A DNA stretch of 64,000 bases from Shinella sp. PSBB067 (GCF_016839145.1 NZ_CP069303.1:1922001-1986000); one strand, 5' to 3'; positions 8,298-17,996 are shown, numbered from the stretch's first letter. The notes: generated by a model from the sequence alone, not told the origin. Made by a program: numbers and translations.

Positions 8298-9239
8298 ATG
8301 GCTGATACCCCCGTTTCCCGTCCGGCACGCATTGCCACGCTTGCCTGCGCAGGCCTTCTTGCAACGCTTGCCGGCTGCGCCAGCGTGGCCGAGGACGCGG
8401 CGACGGCAAGGACCGTGACGCCCGCTTCGGCAACGCCGGCCACGACGGATATTGCCGCCGGCGACGAAACCACGACCGAAGTCGCCTATGCCGCCCTGCC
8501 GGTGGCAAAGCCCGGCACCGAGAGCACGCCGCAAGCCCTGCCGGCACCGGTCGCCGTCGCGGCAAACGCCGCCGAGGCGGCCGTTCCGGTCTCCGCGCTC
8601 GCCGAGGCAAGGCCCGTGACGGGCGCCGCGGCCGCCACAGCCGCGCTGGTCTCCAATACCGGCGGCGGGGCCGCCCCGGCCGGCGAAATGCCGCAGAGCT
8701 TCGACACGGTCATCGGCGTCTCGGTCATGGAGCCGGGCTTCGACACCGGCGAGCCGGAAGGCCTCGAACAGCTCGTGGCCACCCGCAAGATCGTGCCGGT
8801 CGCAAAGCCCGCCCTGCTGAGCAACGCCGTCCTGACCACCGAGACCCGCCTCGTCGTGCCGCGAGCCGAGCAGCCGTTCCAGAAATCCGGTACGCCCATC
8901 GATGGCCTCATCAGCAAATATGCCGCGCTCTACGGCATTCCGGAATCGCTGCTCCACCGCGTCGTCAAGCGCGAAAGCCGCTATGATCCGAAGGCCTTCA
9001 ACCGCGGCCACTACGGCCTGATGCAGATCAAGTATGCGACGGCGCGGAGCATGGGCTTCGAAGGCCCGGCCGAAGGCCTGTTCGACGCCGAAACGAACAT
9101 CAAATATGCCGGCAAGTACCTGCGCGGCGCCTGGCTCGTCGCCGACGACAAGAACGACGGCGCCGTGCGCCTCTACGCGGCCGGCTACTACTATCACGCC
9201 AAGCGCAAGGGCCTGCTAGACGAGACGGGCCTGCGATAA
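8298..9239 (+). CDS. Lipoprotein lytic transglycosylase (SLT domain)
   Basis: A 313-residue envelope lipoprotein. The signal ends in the lipobox LAGC with C27 as lipidation site. An Ala/Pro/Thr-rich low-complexity region (about 30-195) tethers a C-terminal SLT domain with catalytic Glu near 225 in KRESRYDP, followed by YGLMQIKYATA. The short C-terminal domain and lipid anchor suggest membrane-attached peptidoglycan cleavage. The ATG at 8298 gives a proper lipoprotein signal; a longer frame from 8145 does not. Confidence 0.86.
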   Translation: MADTPVSRPARIATLACAGLLATLAGCASVAEDAATARTVTPASATPATTDIAAGDETTTEVAYAALPVAKPGTESTPQALPAPVAVAANAAEAAVPVSALAEARPVTGAAAATAALVSNTGGGAAPAGEMPQSFDTVIGVSVMEPGFDTGEPEGLEQLVATRKIVPVAKPALLSNAVLTTETRLVVPRAEQPFQKSGTPIDGLISKYAALYGIPESLLHRVVKRESRYDPKAFNRGHYGLMQIKYATARSMGFEGPAEGLFDAETNIKYAGKYLRGAWLVADDKNDGAVRLYAAGYYYHAKRKGLLDETGLR

Positions 9240-9253
9240 GCCGAGACGGCAGC

Positions 9254-9415
9254 GGCCCTCATCCCGCTGCCGCGATCTTCTCCCCGCAGGCGGGGAGAAG
9301 CGGCATGTGGCTATGCCTGGCATCCCACCCGCGTCGATATTTCAGGAAACCGGACCGGCACGGCCGTTCGCCCGGCTTGCGGGGGAGAAGGTCGCGACAG
9401 CGGGTTGAGGGGGCC
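9254..9415. repeat. RIME-like mosaic intergenic repeat
   Basis: Contains CCCTCATCC, then CTTCTCCCCGCAGGCGGGGA (9278-9297) and, further on, CGGCTTGCGGGGGAGAAGG and a GGTTGAGGGGG end. These blocks recur at 20268-20665 and 38043-38185 and resemble the Rhizobium-specific intergenic mosaic elements (RIME). The palindromic core CCCCGCAGGCGGGG can form a stem-loop. It fills almost the whole gap between two convergent genes. Confidence 0.65.
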
Positions 9416-10003
9416 TTACCGCGCCGCCTTCAGCCAGAACGACATCGGCTTTTCAGTCTCCTGCGCCTCGCCGATATCCTGCCACGACAGCATCGTGGCA
9501 AGATCGGCGCGACGGGTATAGCCGCGCCTGCCCCAGAAGTCGTCGAGCGGCGCGTAATCGGCCGGGCGCAGCGGATGGTCCTTCGGGCGCTCCACCGCAC
9601 AGAAGGCGCACCAGTCGAACCGGCCGAGGCGGCGCGCATAGGCCTCCCGCTCCTCGAAGAAGCGCACGCCGAGCCCCCTGCCCCGGTAGCCCGGCAGCAG
9701 CACGGATTCCCCGAAATAGAAGACCGTGGCCGGATCGATGCCGGCGGCGGCGAAGGGCGCCCTGAATTCCTCCGACGCATCCGTCATCGGCACGCCCGTC
9801 GAGGCGCCGACGATCCGCTCCCCGTCGAGCGCCAGCACGAAAAGGCTCTCGGGCGACTGCGCATAGGTCTGGAGATAGGCGGCCTCGTAATCCTCGCTTC
9901 CCGCATAGAGATACGGGAAGGCGTGGAACACGGCGATGCGAAGGCGCGCCAGATCGCCGACATGGGGCGCGACGGCTTTGCCGTGGACGATCTCGATCTG
10001 CAT
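9416..10003 (-). CDS. GNAT-family N-acetyltransferase
   Basis: A 195-residue GCN5-related acetyltransferase. The acetyl-CoA pyrophosphate loop is GYRGRGLG (about residue 110), preceded by the beta-4 strand FYFGESVLL. The target substrate is unknown. The chosen ATG at 10003 has GAGG just upstream; an in-frame TTG at 10012 is less likely. It is divergent from the SnoaL-like gene at 10087, sharing an 83-base promoter region. Confidence 0.82.
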   Translation of the reverse strand: MQIEIVHGKAVAPHVGDLARLRIAVFHAFPYLYAGSEDYEAAYLQTYAQSPESLFVLALDGERIVGASTGVPMTDASEEFRAPFAAAGIDPATVFYFGESVLLPGYRGRGLGVRFFEEREAYARRLGRFDWCAFCAVERPKDHPLRPADYAPLDDFWGRRGYTRRADLATMLSWQDIGEAQETEKPMSFWLKAAR

Positions 10004-10086
10004 GATCCTCAAATGTTCCCAAAGGCTTGAACAATGCTATAAGGCGGGCCGGGCCCTGCCCGGAAGATAACGACATGAGGGATGAC

Positions 10087-10488
10087 ATGCCAGCAAAAGA
10101 GACGATCCGCGCCTATTACGACGCTTTCAACAAGCAGGACATGGAGGCCTTCTTCGATCTCTTGCATGACGACGTCGTCCACGACATCAACCAGGGCGGC
10201 CGCCAGGCCGGCAAGGACGCCTTCCGCGACTTCATGGCCCACATGAACCGCTGCTACCGCGAGACGCTGACGGACATCGTCATCATGTCGAACGACGACG
10301 GCACGCGCGGGGCGGCCGAATTCGTCGTCAACGGCCAGTACCTCGTCACGGACGAGGGCCTGCCGGAAGCCAACGGCCAGACATACGTGCTGCCCGCCGG
10401 CGCCTTCTTCGAGATCCGCGACGGCAAGGTCGCGCGCATCTCCAACACCTACAATCTCAACGACTGGATCGCTCAGGTCGGTGCCTGA
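10087..10488 (+). CDS. SnoaL/NTF2-like small protein
   Basis: A 133-residue cone-shaped NTF2-like (SnoaL) fold protein, with the typical start ETIRAYYDAFNKQDMEAFFD, a mid-protein GKDAFRDF motif and the closing strand FFEIRDGKVARISNTYN. Members include ketosteroid-isomerase-like enzymes and ligand-binding proteins, so the function is not assignable. The ATG at 10087 follows AGGGATGAC; other in-frame starts are at 10027 and 10075. Its 3' end overlaps the convergent hydrolase gene by 16 bases. Confidence 0.75.
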   Translation: MPAKETIRAYYDAFNKQDMEAFFDLLHDDVVHDINQGGRQAGKDAFRDFMAHMNRCYRETLTDIVIMSNDDGTRGAAEFVVNGQYLVTDEGLPEANGQTYVLPAGAFFEIRDGKVARISNTYNLNDWIAQVGA

Positions 10489-11879
10489 CCGGCCTCAAGC
10501 TTCGACGCCTCCAGCGCGTCGAGGATCTGCCTGACCAGCGGCTGGGGCCGGTAGCCGAGTTTCGACGGCGTCAGCCCCATCCGCACCACGGCAAGCCCGC
10601 GCGAGGGCACGACCGCCACCGACTGGCCGTCATGCCCGAGCATCCAGAACGTATCCTCCGGCAGGCCGTAATCCGTGTCGCGCTTTTCGCCGGGCCCGCG
10701 CGTCCAGGTCTGCACGCGGCTGTAGACGCCGCCGGAGGCGGCGGTCGGGGTGGCCATCGCCGCGACGAGACCGTCCGGCAGCAGCCGGTTCGCCTTCCAC
10801 ACGCCGTTATTCAGGAGCAGCAGCGAGAACCGCGCCCAGTCGCGCGCCGTCGCATACATGTAGGACGAGCCAACGAAGATGCCGGTCTCGTCAGGCTCCA
10901 TGACGGCACTCGCCATGCCGAGCGGGGCGAAAAGCCCCCTGGACGGGAAGGACAGCGCCTGCACCCGCCCGCCGAGCGCGCCCATCCACAGGCGGGACAG
11001 CAGAACCGCCGTGCCGCTGGAATAGTTGAACGCCTCGCCCGGATTGGCTTCGAGCGGCAGGGAGACGGCAAAGCGCGTCATGTCGGGTTCAAGGAACAGC
11101 ATGCGCGTGACATCGGTCACGGCGCCGTAGTCCTCGTTGAAGGCGAGGCCGCTCTCCATGGCGAGGAGCTGCCCGAGCGTGATCGCCGAGCGCGCATCGC
11201 CCCGCCATTCGGGAAAGAGGTCGCTCGTTTCGGGCGAAAGCGCACCGGCCTGCATCAGCCGGCCGACGAGGGCGGCGTTGACCGTCTTGGTCATCGACCA
11301 GCCAAGCAGCGGCGTGGCCTGCGAGAAGCCGTCGCCATAGGCCTCGGCGACGATGCGGCCGGCATGCACCACGACAACGGCCCGCATGCCCGGTCCCGCC
11401 AGGGCCGGATCGGCAAGCAGCGCGGCAAGGCGCGCATCCGGCGTCACCGCCTCCCCGTCGGGCCAGGCGACGGCGGGATCGCCGGGCGGAATGACCGGCA
11501 GGGGAACGTCCGACACCGCCTGCTGCGCCGCGCGGAAGTCGCCGTCCGGCACGCCGGCGCAGCCGAAGCCCTCGTGCCAGACCGCATAGCCCGGCGCGAA
11601 CAGGCCGAGCAGGCGGGTCGTCACCGTCTTTCCCTCGAAATCGACGTCCTGCCGCATGAATTTCAGCAGCGGATGGCCAGGCGCCTGCACGTCCTCGGCC
11701 AGCACCCGGGCGGGATCGCGCCCGGCGATGAAGACATTGGAGCAGACGATCTTCGCGGCGTAGCCGGACCCGACGCTCAGGAGTGCCGGCGGCGACACGA
11801 TGAGCCAGCTCGCCGCCACCACGACGGCAAGGGCAAGGGCAGAAAGCGTCCAGGCGGCCAGCCTCTGCAGTCGTCTCAT
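10473..11879 (-). CDS. Class C beta-lactamase-related serine hydrolase
   Basis: A 468-residue membrane-anchored serine hydrolase of the beta-lactamase/DD-peptidase superfamily. One N-terminal transmembrane segment (about 10-30) precedes a long region and the catalytic domain. The nucleophile motif SMTK is at 195-198, the second motif is YSS near 285, and the third is an HDG-type strand motif (MLGHDGQ). It resembles 6-aminohexanoate-dimer hydrolase/EstB-type proteins rather than true AmpC. GGAGAGG precedes the ATG. Confidence 0.82.
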   Translation of the reverse strand: MRRLQRLAAWTLSALALAVVVAASWLIVSPPALLSVGSGYAAKIVCSNVFIAGRDPARVLAEDVQAPGHPLLKFMRQDVDFEGKTVTTRLLGLFAPGYAVWHEGFGCAGVPDGDFRAAQQAVSDVPLPVIPPGDPAVAWPDGEAVTPDARLAALLADPALAGPGMRAVVVVHAGRIVAEAYGDGFSQATPLLGWSMTKTVNAALVGRLMQAGALSPETSDLFPEWRGDARSAITLGQLLAMESGLAFNEDYGAVTDVTRMLFLEPDMTRFAVSLPLEANPGEAFNYSSGTAVLLSRLWMGALGGRVQALSFPSRGLFAPLGMASAVMEPDETGIFVGSSYMYATARDWARFSLLLLNNGVWKANRLLPDGLVAAMATPTAASGGVYSRVQTWTRGPGEKRDTDYGLPEDTFWMLGHDGQSVAVVPSRGLAVVRMGLTPSKLGYRPQPLVRQILDALEASKLEAGQAPT

Positions 11880-11945
11880 CGCAGCCTCTCCTTCGAGAGC
11901 GGAGACAAGCAGGATTCCCTCGCCATGAAAAGGCTTTTCGGAGCG

Positions 11946-13508
11946 TCAGGCAGAAAGCCGGTCCTCCGGCGGCCGGAAGAAGCGCGTCACCTCGCCCGCC
12001 GCCACCGGCGCCGAGATCAGGTAGCCCTGCGCCTCCGACGCGCCGCGCTGGCGGATGAAGTCGAGCTGGCCTTCCGTCTCGATTCCCTCCACTGTCGTCG
12101 TGACCTGGAAGGTCTGGCCGAGCTTCAGGATGATATCGACGAGATCGGCGTCGCGCTTGCTCTCCATCATCGCCCGCGCGAAGGAGCGGTCGATCTTCAT
12201 CTGGTCGATCGGAAAGGCGCGCAGGTTGTTGATAGAGGAGAAGCCGATGCCGAAATCGTCGAGCGCGACGCGCACGCCGTGGCGGCGCAATTCGTTGAGG
12301 CTCTCGCGAATCACCGTCTCGTCGACCGAGAAGACGGATTCCGTCACTTCGACGGTGAGACGGCCGGGGGCAAGCCCGGTTTCGGCAAGGCACGCCTTCA
12401 CATAGTCGACGAAAGCCCGGTCCTTGAACTGGTCGCCGACGACGTTGACGGCAATGCCGGTCGGCGCCGGCCACTTCGCCGCTTCCCGGCACGCTTCGCG
12501 CACCACCCAGTTGCCGAGCGCCAGGATCAGCCCGGTCTTCTCGGCGGCCGGGATGAAGACATCGGGCATGATCAGCCCCTTTTCCGGGTGCCGCCAGCGC
12601 AGCAGCGCCTCGAAGGCGCGCACCGACCGGCTCTCGACGCCGACGATCGGCTGGTATTCGAGGAAGAGTTCGTCGCTCGCGATCGCCTTGGCGAGATCGT
12701 GCTCGATGGCCGCCCGCGCCTGGACGTCGGCGGCAAGCGCCGCGTCGAAGAAGCGGAAGCCGCTGCCGTGGGCCTCCTTGGCCTCGTAGAGCGCGACGTC
12801 GGCCCGCTTCAGGAGTTCGGACATGGAAGCGTCGCCGGCCTCCATGAAGGTGACGCCGATGCTGCACCCGCTCGCCACGCGGTGGCGCTTGAGGTCGAAC
12901 GGCGTCTCGAAAGCCTCGCAGAGCGTGCGGCAGACGTCCTCGATCTTGCCCTGCGAGGGCCGCCCCGCGATCGTCACGACGAATTCGTCGCCGCCGAGCC
13001 GGTAGACCTTCGCCGTTGCGCAGAGCACGCCCGCGAGCCGCCGGGCAATGGCCGCCAGAAGCTGGTCGCCCACATCGTGGCCGAGGCTGTCGTTGACGAA
13101 CTTGAAGCGGTCGAGGTCGAGGAGCAGCAAGGCCGGGCGGTTGTCCTGCCCGCCCGCATCCACCAGCGCCTGGATGTCCCGTTCCAGGCAGAACCGGTTG
13201 GCAAGCCCCGTCAGGCGGTCGTGATAGGCGTCATGCGTCAGGCGCTGCTCGGTCTGCCGGCGCTGGCAGAGCTCGGCGATCAGCTGCGCCTTCGACCGGC
13301 CGATCTGGTAGAAGCCGACGCCGAAGAAGACGGGCATGAGGGCAAGCGCGGTCGCCGTGGGCATGGAGAAGCCGAAAAGGCTTTCCTGCGCCGGGTCGCG
13401 CATGATCTGGTCGGCGGCAAGGCAGATGCCGGGAAGGAAAGCTCCGAAGACCGATCCCGCCAGCGCGTAGCGCTGCTCGATCCTCGGCAAGAAGGTTTTC
13501 AACATCAT
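11946..13508 (-). CDS. Membrane GGDEF-EAL protein (c-di-GMP turnover)
   Basis: A 520-residue protein with two N-terminal hydrophobic segments (about 14-32 and 47-67), a GGDEF domain with intact GGDEF at about 172-176, and an EAL domain beginning FEALLRWRH near 299. EAL catalytic positions look preserved: TES (VEVTES), DDFGIG, KIDRSF and VEGIE. It could therefore both make and degrade c-di-GMP. No PAS, HAMP or other sensor domain is visible beyond the membrane segments. It stands alone. Confidence 0.92.
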   Translation of the reverse strand: MMLKTFLPRIEQRYALAGSVFGAFLPGICLAADQIMRDPAQESLFGFSMPTATALALMPVFFGVGFYQIGRSKAQLIAELCQRRQTEQRLTHDAYHDRLTGLANRFCLERDIQALVDAGGQDNRPALLLLDLDRFKFVNDSLGHDVGDQLLAAIARRLAGVLCATAKVYRLGGDEFVVTIAGRPSQGKIEDVCRTLCEAFETPFDLKRHRVASGCSIGVTFMEAGDASMSELLKRADVALYEAKEAHGSGFRFFDAALAADVQARAAIEHDLAKAIASDELFLEYQPIVGVESRSVRAFEALLRWRHPEKGLIMPDVFIPAAEKTGLILALGNWVVREACREAAKWPAPTGIAVNVVGDQFKDRAFVDYVKACLAETGLAPGRLTVEVTESVFSVDETVIRESLNELRRHGVRVALDDFGIGFSSINNLRAFPIDQMKIDRSFARAMMESKRDADLVDIILKLGQTFQVTTTVEGIETEGQLDFIRQRGASEAQGYLISAPVAAGEVTRFFRPPEDRLSA

Positions 13509-13735
13509 GTAACCCTAAACCGTTGTTATCATGACAACAGGGTGCAGCCCGGCCATATGGCCTGCCCGATGTTCTAGCCGACAAAGAATGACAGAGTGTT
13601 AAGGGGGCGTTCGCGTTTGCCCCCCCAGATTCGAGGGGTTATTTTTTGGGAACCTCGGCGCCTTTCGCGCGTTGGGAGGGTTGTTGTCATTCGTGCGTGG
13701 GGCTCGCGCGTCTAACGAGTGGGAAGGACCATCAC

Positions 13736-14398
13736 ATGAAATCCATGATCATCGGTGCCGCCGGCATCCTGGTAACTGCGGGTACGCTGCCGGCTTTCGC
13801 AGCCGATATGACCGTCGCCGAACCGCCGGTGGAAACACCGATCACCGAGGTGGCGGGCGTCTACGACTGGGGCGGCTTCTATGTCGGCTTGAATACGGGC
13901 TATGCCTGGACGGACGGCGACTATACCGGCGGGTTGCCGGGCAGCCACAGCATGGACGGCTGGGCCGTCGGTGCCTATGCTGGCTATAATTTCTTCAACA
14001 ATGGCTGGGTCTACGGTGTCGAAGCCGACGTCAAGCGCGACTTCAACGACGAGCGCTTCACGAGCGGGGGGCTTCCCTTCGAATATGAGACGACCTGGGG
14101 CGGCTCCGTTCGCGCCCGCCTCGGCTACGCCATCGACCGGACGCTGATCTACGGCACCGGCGGCTATGCCTTCACCAACGCCAAGCTGACGGATGTCACT
14201 ACCGGCGCGAGGGAAAAGGAAACCTTCCACGGCTGGACCATCGGCGCGGGTGTCGAGCACGCCTTCACCGACAACGTGGCGGGACGTATCGAATATCGCT
14301 ATTCGGACTACAACAAGTCCGACATCTTCGGCGTTGCCGGCTCGGATGGCGACATCGATTCGCATTCCATCATGCTCGGCGTGAGCATGAAGTTCTGA
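13736..14398 (+). CDS. Outer-membrane beta-barrel porin-like protein (Omp25/RopB family)
   Basis: A 220-residue outer-membrane protein. The signal peptide is cleaved after LPAFA (about residue 22). The mature part has the rhizobial/Brucella 8-strand barrel pattern, with YDWGGFYVGLNTGYAW near the N-terminus, repeated Gly-aromatic strands, RIEYRYSDY near the end and a C-terminal Phe (SMKF). Such proteins bind lipids and LPS and stabilise the envelope. The ATG at 13736 follows GGAAGGACC. A terminator hairpin follows directly. Confidence 0.88.
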   Translation: MKSMIIGAAGILVTAGTLPAFAADMTVAEPPVETPITEVAGVYDWGGFYVGLNTGYAWTDGDYTGGLPGSHSMDGWAVGAYAGYNFFNNGWVYGVEADVKRDFNDERFTSGGLPFEYETTWGGSVRARLGYAIDRTLIYGTGGYAFTNAKLTDVTTGAREKETFHGWTIGAGVEHAFTDNVAGRIEYRYSDYNKSDIFGVAGSDGDIDSHSIMLGVSMKF

Positions 14399-14405
14399 CG
14401 TTCAG

Positions 14406-14433
14406 GCCGGGGCGCGCACATCGCCCCGGCTTA
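14406..14433 (+). terminator. Terminator hairpin after the Omp gene
   Basis: GCCGGGGCG (14406-14414) pairs with CGCCCCGGC (14422-14430) around a 7-base loop, followed by a weak TTAA tail, 8 bases after the stop codon. Confidence 0.6.
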
Positions 14434-14555
14434 ACGTCCCGCTAACCGTAATTTTACCAAAATGCGCGATAGGTCGAGGACCCGTCTCGCGCGCTCCCCT
14501 TTACGGCCCGGTCCATTCGAGGCAGGATTGGTAAACGCGCAACAACGGGACTTCC

Positions 14556-15335
14556 ATGCGTCGGTTCATTCTGGCCCTCCTGCCCCTCGCCCTCCTCGCC
14601 ACGTCCTGCTCCACCACCGATTACGACCTCGTGTCCACCGCGTCCGTGCCCCCGCGCTTCGCGGACAAGGACCCGCAGGATTTCGGCGCGCGCAATCCCC
14701 ATCGCCACGAGGTGCACGGCATCGACGTGTCCAAGTGGAACGGCGACATCGACTGGCCGGCGGTGAGGAAAGGCGGCGTCGCCTTCGCCTTCCTGAAGGC
14801 GACCGAGGGAACCGACCGCATCGACAACCGCTTCGCCGATTACTGGCGCGGCGCAAAGGCGGCCGGAGTCGCCCATGCGCCCTACCATTTCTATTATTTC
14901 TGCTCGACGGCGGATGCGCAGGCCGACTGGTTCATCGCCAACGTGCCGAAGGAAGCCGTGCAGCTTCCGCCGGTGCTGGACGCCGAATGGAACCCCGCCT
15001 CTCCCACCTGCAAGATCCGCCCGCCGGCAGGCGAGGTGCGCACAGCCCTGCAGCGTTTCATGGACCGCCTCGAAGCCCACTACGGCAAGCGGCCGATCAT
15101 CTACACCACGGTCGACTTCCACCGCGATAACCTCGTCGGGCATTTCGAAGGCTATCACTTCTGGCTGCGCTCGGTCGCCAACCACCCGGAGAATATCTAC
15201 CCGGCACGCAAATGGGCCTTCTGGCAATATACCTCGACGGGCGTCGTCCCCGGCATCTCGACGAACACGGACATCAACGTCTTCGCCGGCTCGGCCAGGA
15301 ACTGGAACAAGTGGATGGCCTCGGTCTCCCGCTGA
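14556..15335 (+). CDS. GH25 lysozyme-like lipoprotein
   Basis: A 259-residue glycoside hydrolase family 25 (N,O-diacetylmuramidase type). The lipobox LATSC puts the lipidated Cys at 18. The TIM-barrel domain starts at about 52 with VHGIDVSKWNG (D57), and the catalytic pair DAE is at 142-144. The C-terminal part contains the typical FWQY motif. Its domain is clearly paralogous to the second GH25 lipoprotein at 56665-57690 in this window. The ribosome site is weak. Confidence 0.88.
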   Translation: MRRFILALLPLALLATSCSTTDYDLVSTASVPPRFADKDPQDFGARNPHRHEVHGIDVSKWNGDIDWPAVRKGGVAFAFLKATEGTDRIDNRFADYWRGAKAAGVAHAPYHFYYFCSTADAQADWFIANVPKEAVQLPPVLDAEWNPASPTCKIRPPAGEVRTALQRFMDRLEAHYGKRPIIYTTVDFHRDNLVGHFEGYHFWLRSVANHPENIYPARKWAFWQYTSTGVVPGISTNTDINVFAGSARNWNKWMASVSR

Positions 15336-15452
15336 CGGCTGCAACACAGGCGCGAGAAAGAGCGGCAGCACGCCGCGCTTGCCTTTTTCTTCTTGCTTCC
15401 GTCACATTCATCTGAGACAGCCGGGCCCAGCAACGGATCAAGGAGCATTGTG

Positions 15453-16649
15453 ATGCGGCAGAACCTGAAGACGACACTTTCGGCAGGCCTTGCAGCCATT
15501 CTTCTGGCCGGCAGCGCGCACGCCCAGACGGCCCCCGCCTGCGGCGGCGATCTCGCGGCCTTCCTGGAAGGCGTGAAGGCCGAGGCGCAGGGGCGCGGCG
15601 TTTCCGCCGAGGTCGCCGACCGTGCGCTTGCCGGCGCCGCCATCGACCAGAAGGTGCTGTCGCGCGACCGGGCACAGGGCGTCTTCCGCCAGACCTTCCT
15701 CGAATTCTCCAAGCGCACGGTCAGCCAGTCCCGCCTCGACATCGGCCGCAAGAAGCTGAAGGACCTCGCCGACGTCTTCGCGCGCGCCGAGCAGGAATTC
15801 GGCGTCCCCGGCCCGATCATCGCGGCTTTCTGGGCCATGGAGACCGATTTCGGCGCCGTGCAGGGCGATTTCAACACCCGCAACGCGCTCGTGACGCTCT
15901 CCCACGATTGCCGCCGCCCCGAGATCTTCCGTCCGCAGCTTCTCGCCGCCATCGAAATGGTCGGCCACGGCGACCTCGATCCGAACGGCACGACGGGCGC
16001 CTGGGCTGGCGAGATCGGCCAGGTGCAGATGCTGCCGAAGGACATCATCGAGTTCGGCGTCGACGGCGACAATAACGGCCATATCGACGTCAAGAAGAGC
16101 GCGCCGGACGCAATCCTCACGGCGGCCAAGTTCATCCAGCATCTCGGCTTCGTGAAGGGCCAGCCGTGGATCCAGGAAGTCTCCGTGCCCGAGGTCCTGC
16201 CCTTCGAGAAGACCGGCCTGCAGCCGGGCATGAAGGCCGGCGACTGGTTCGCGCTCGGCGTCGCGCCGCGCGACGGCGACACCTCCTTCGGCAACCTGGA
16301 GGCCTCGCTGGTGCTGCCGCAGGGCCGCAAGGGCCCCGCCTTCATCACCTATCCGAATTTCAACATCTATCTTTCATGGAACCAGTCCTTCATCTACACG
16401 ACGTCGGCCGCCTATTTCGCGACCCGTCTTGCCGGCGCCCCGCCCTATGAGCACGGCAACCCGGAGGAAGGCCTTTCCGAAGACGGCATGAAGCAGCTCC
16501 AGACCAAGCTGCAGGGCCTCGGCCATGACGTCGGCAAGATCGACGGCATCCTCGGCTCCGGCACCCGCGCGGCGATCCAGAAGGAGCAGCTCCGCCTCGG
16601 CCTGCCGGCCGACGGCTGGGCGACCCAGGCCCTCCTCTCCGCCCTCTGA
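15453..16649 (+). CDS. MltB-type lytic murein transglycosylase with peptidoglycan-binding domain
   Basis: A 398-residue periplasmic enzyme (SLT_2 family). The signal peptide ends near AHA (residue 24). The catalytic Glu is about E130 in FWAMETDFGAVQG, followed by EIGQVQMLPKDI. A C-terminal PG_binding_1 module occupies about 335-398 (LQTKLQGLGHDVGKIDGILG). There is no lipobox, unlike E. coli MltB. AGGAG lies 8 bases before the ATG at 15453. It immediately follows the GH25 gene on the same strand. A 7-bp stem (16658-16664 with 16670-16676) follows the stop. Confidence 0.9.
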   Translation: MRQNLKTTLSAGLAAILLAGSAHAQTAPACGGDLAAFLEGVKAEAQGRGVSAEVADRALAGAAIDQKVLSRDRAQGVFRQTFLEFSKRTVSQSRLDIGRKKLKDLADVFARAEQEFGVPGPIIAAFWAMETDFGAVQGDFNTRNALVTLSHDCRRPEIFRPQLLAAIEMVGHGDLDPNGTTGAWAGEIGQVQMLPKDIIEFGVDGDNNGHIDVKKSAPDAILTAAKFIQHLGFVKGQPWIQEVSVPEVLPFEKTGLQPGMKAGDWFALGVAPRDGDTSFGNLEASLVLPQGRKGPAFITYPNFNIYLSWNQSFIYTTSAAYFATRLAGAPPYEHGNPEEGLSEDGMKQLQTKLQGLGHDVGKIDGILGSGTRAAIQKEQLRLGLPADGWATQALLSAL

Positions 16650-16785
16650 CAGGAATCGGGTGGCAAGCCGCCACCCGCTGCGATAGGACGTTCATGACCT
16701 GAGCGGCGCATGCCCGGTCGAAGCCGGACGGCGCCGCTCTTCTTGTCTTTCCGCATCCGCCTGCCGGATGTCTCCGGGGGAAACG

Positions 16786-17715
16786 ATGCAGCAATCGGCC
16801 ATGGCAACCCGCATGAACGCCCGGACCTGGGGCCTGCTGGCGCTTCTCGGCATGATCTGGGGCGGCTCGTTCTTCTTCGCCCGAATCGCGGTCGCCCATG
16901 TGCCGCCGGCAACGCTGGTGCTGCTGCGCGTCGGCATCGCGGCGGTCGCCCTGCATGTCTACATCGCGGGCCGTTTCGACATCTACGCGACGCTCCGCGC
17001 CCGCTGGCGCGAGTTCCTGCTGCTCGGCCTCGTCAACAATGCCGTGCCGCACATGCTGATCTTCCTCGGCCAGACGCAGATCGGCGCGGGCCTCGCCTCC
17101 ATCCTCAACGCCACCACACCGATCTTCACCGTGCTCATCGCCAACCGCATGACGGCGGACGAGAAGCTCTCCCCGGAAAAGATCGCCGGCTGCCTGATCG
17201 GCTTCCTCGGCACCGCCGTGCTGATCGGCCCGCGTGCGCTCGCGCCCTTTGCCGGCGACGGCGGCCCGCCGCTCTGGGCGCTCGTCCTGCCCGTGCTCGC
17301 CGCGGCCTCCTACGGCCTTGCGGCGACCTACGGCAAGCGGTTCCGCGGCGTCGCACCGCCCGTCATCGCCGCCGGCCAGCTCAGCGCCTCGACGCTGTTG
17401 ATGCTGCCCGTGTCGCTCATGCTCGATTCGCCCTGGCAGCTTGCCCTGCCCCCGCTGTCGGCGATCCTCGCCGTGCTGGCGCTGGCGCTCCTGTCCACCG
17501 CCTACGGCTACATCCTGTTCTTCCGGATCATGGCGGCAGCCGGGGCGACCAACACCTCGCTGGTGACGCTGCTCGTGCCGCCGAGCGCGATTCTCTCCGG
17601 CATGCTCTTCCTCGGGGAACGGCTGACGCCGCTCGGCATCCTCGGCATGGTGCTCGTGCTTCTCGGCCTCGTGGTGCTGGACGGACGCGCCCTCGCCCGC
17701 CTGCGGCCCTCCTGA
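16786..17715 (+). CDS. EamA/DMT-family transporter
   Basis: A 309-residue inner-membrane protein with about ten transmembrane segments arranged as two EamA repeats (for example GLLALLGMIWGGSFFFARIA near the start). It belongs to the drug/metabolite transporter superfamily, and the substrate cannot be read from sequence. The ATG at 16786 follows GGGGGAAACG. A second EamA transporter occurs at 24361-25305. Confidence 0.85.
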   Translation: MQQSAMATRMNARTWGLLALLGMIWGGSFFFARIAVAHVPPATLVLLRVGIAAVALHVYIAGRFDIYATLRARWREFLLLGLVNNAVPHMLIFLGQTQIGAGLASILNATTPIFTVLIANRMTADEKLSPEKIAGCLIGFLGTAVLIGPRALAPFAGDGGPPLWALVLPVLAAASYGLAATYGKRFRGVAPPVIAAGQLSASTLLMLPVSLMLDSPWQLALPPLSAILAVLALALLSTAYGYILFFRIMAAAGATNTSLVTLLVPPSAILSGMLFLGERLTPLGILGMVLVLLGLVVLDGRALARLRPS

Positions 17716-17996
17716 GGGAGGCGGGAACAAAGCGCCCTTTGCGGCCTTTTCATGGGACTGGTGCCGATTGCCGACCCGATTTGCGCCACATTGGTAAATG
17801 CACTCTGTCGGCATTCGTCATTCGGTAGGGATTGTGAATTTTTTGTGGCGCGCATAATAAGTGAGGTAATTCAGAAGGTTAGCGTTGTGAATAACCGTCC
17901 GGCGCAGCCCGGATGTTGCAGTGCAGCAACAAAACACCTTTCCAACCCGCTTTTTTCGGTCGTAATATCGGACCGTAAACGCAAGGAGGTAAGCCG

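Noticed and set aside
10632-13577. A 981-codon open frame on the plus strand
   Set aside because: Antisense to the serine hydrolase and GGDEF-EAL genes, whose catalytic motifs are intact; composition-driven shadow.
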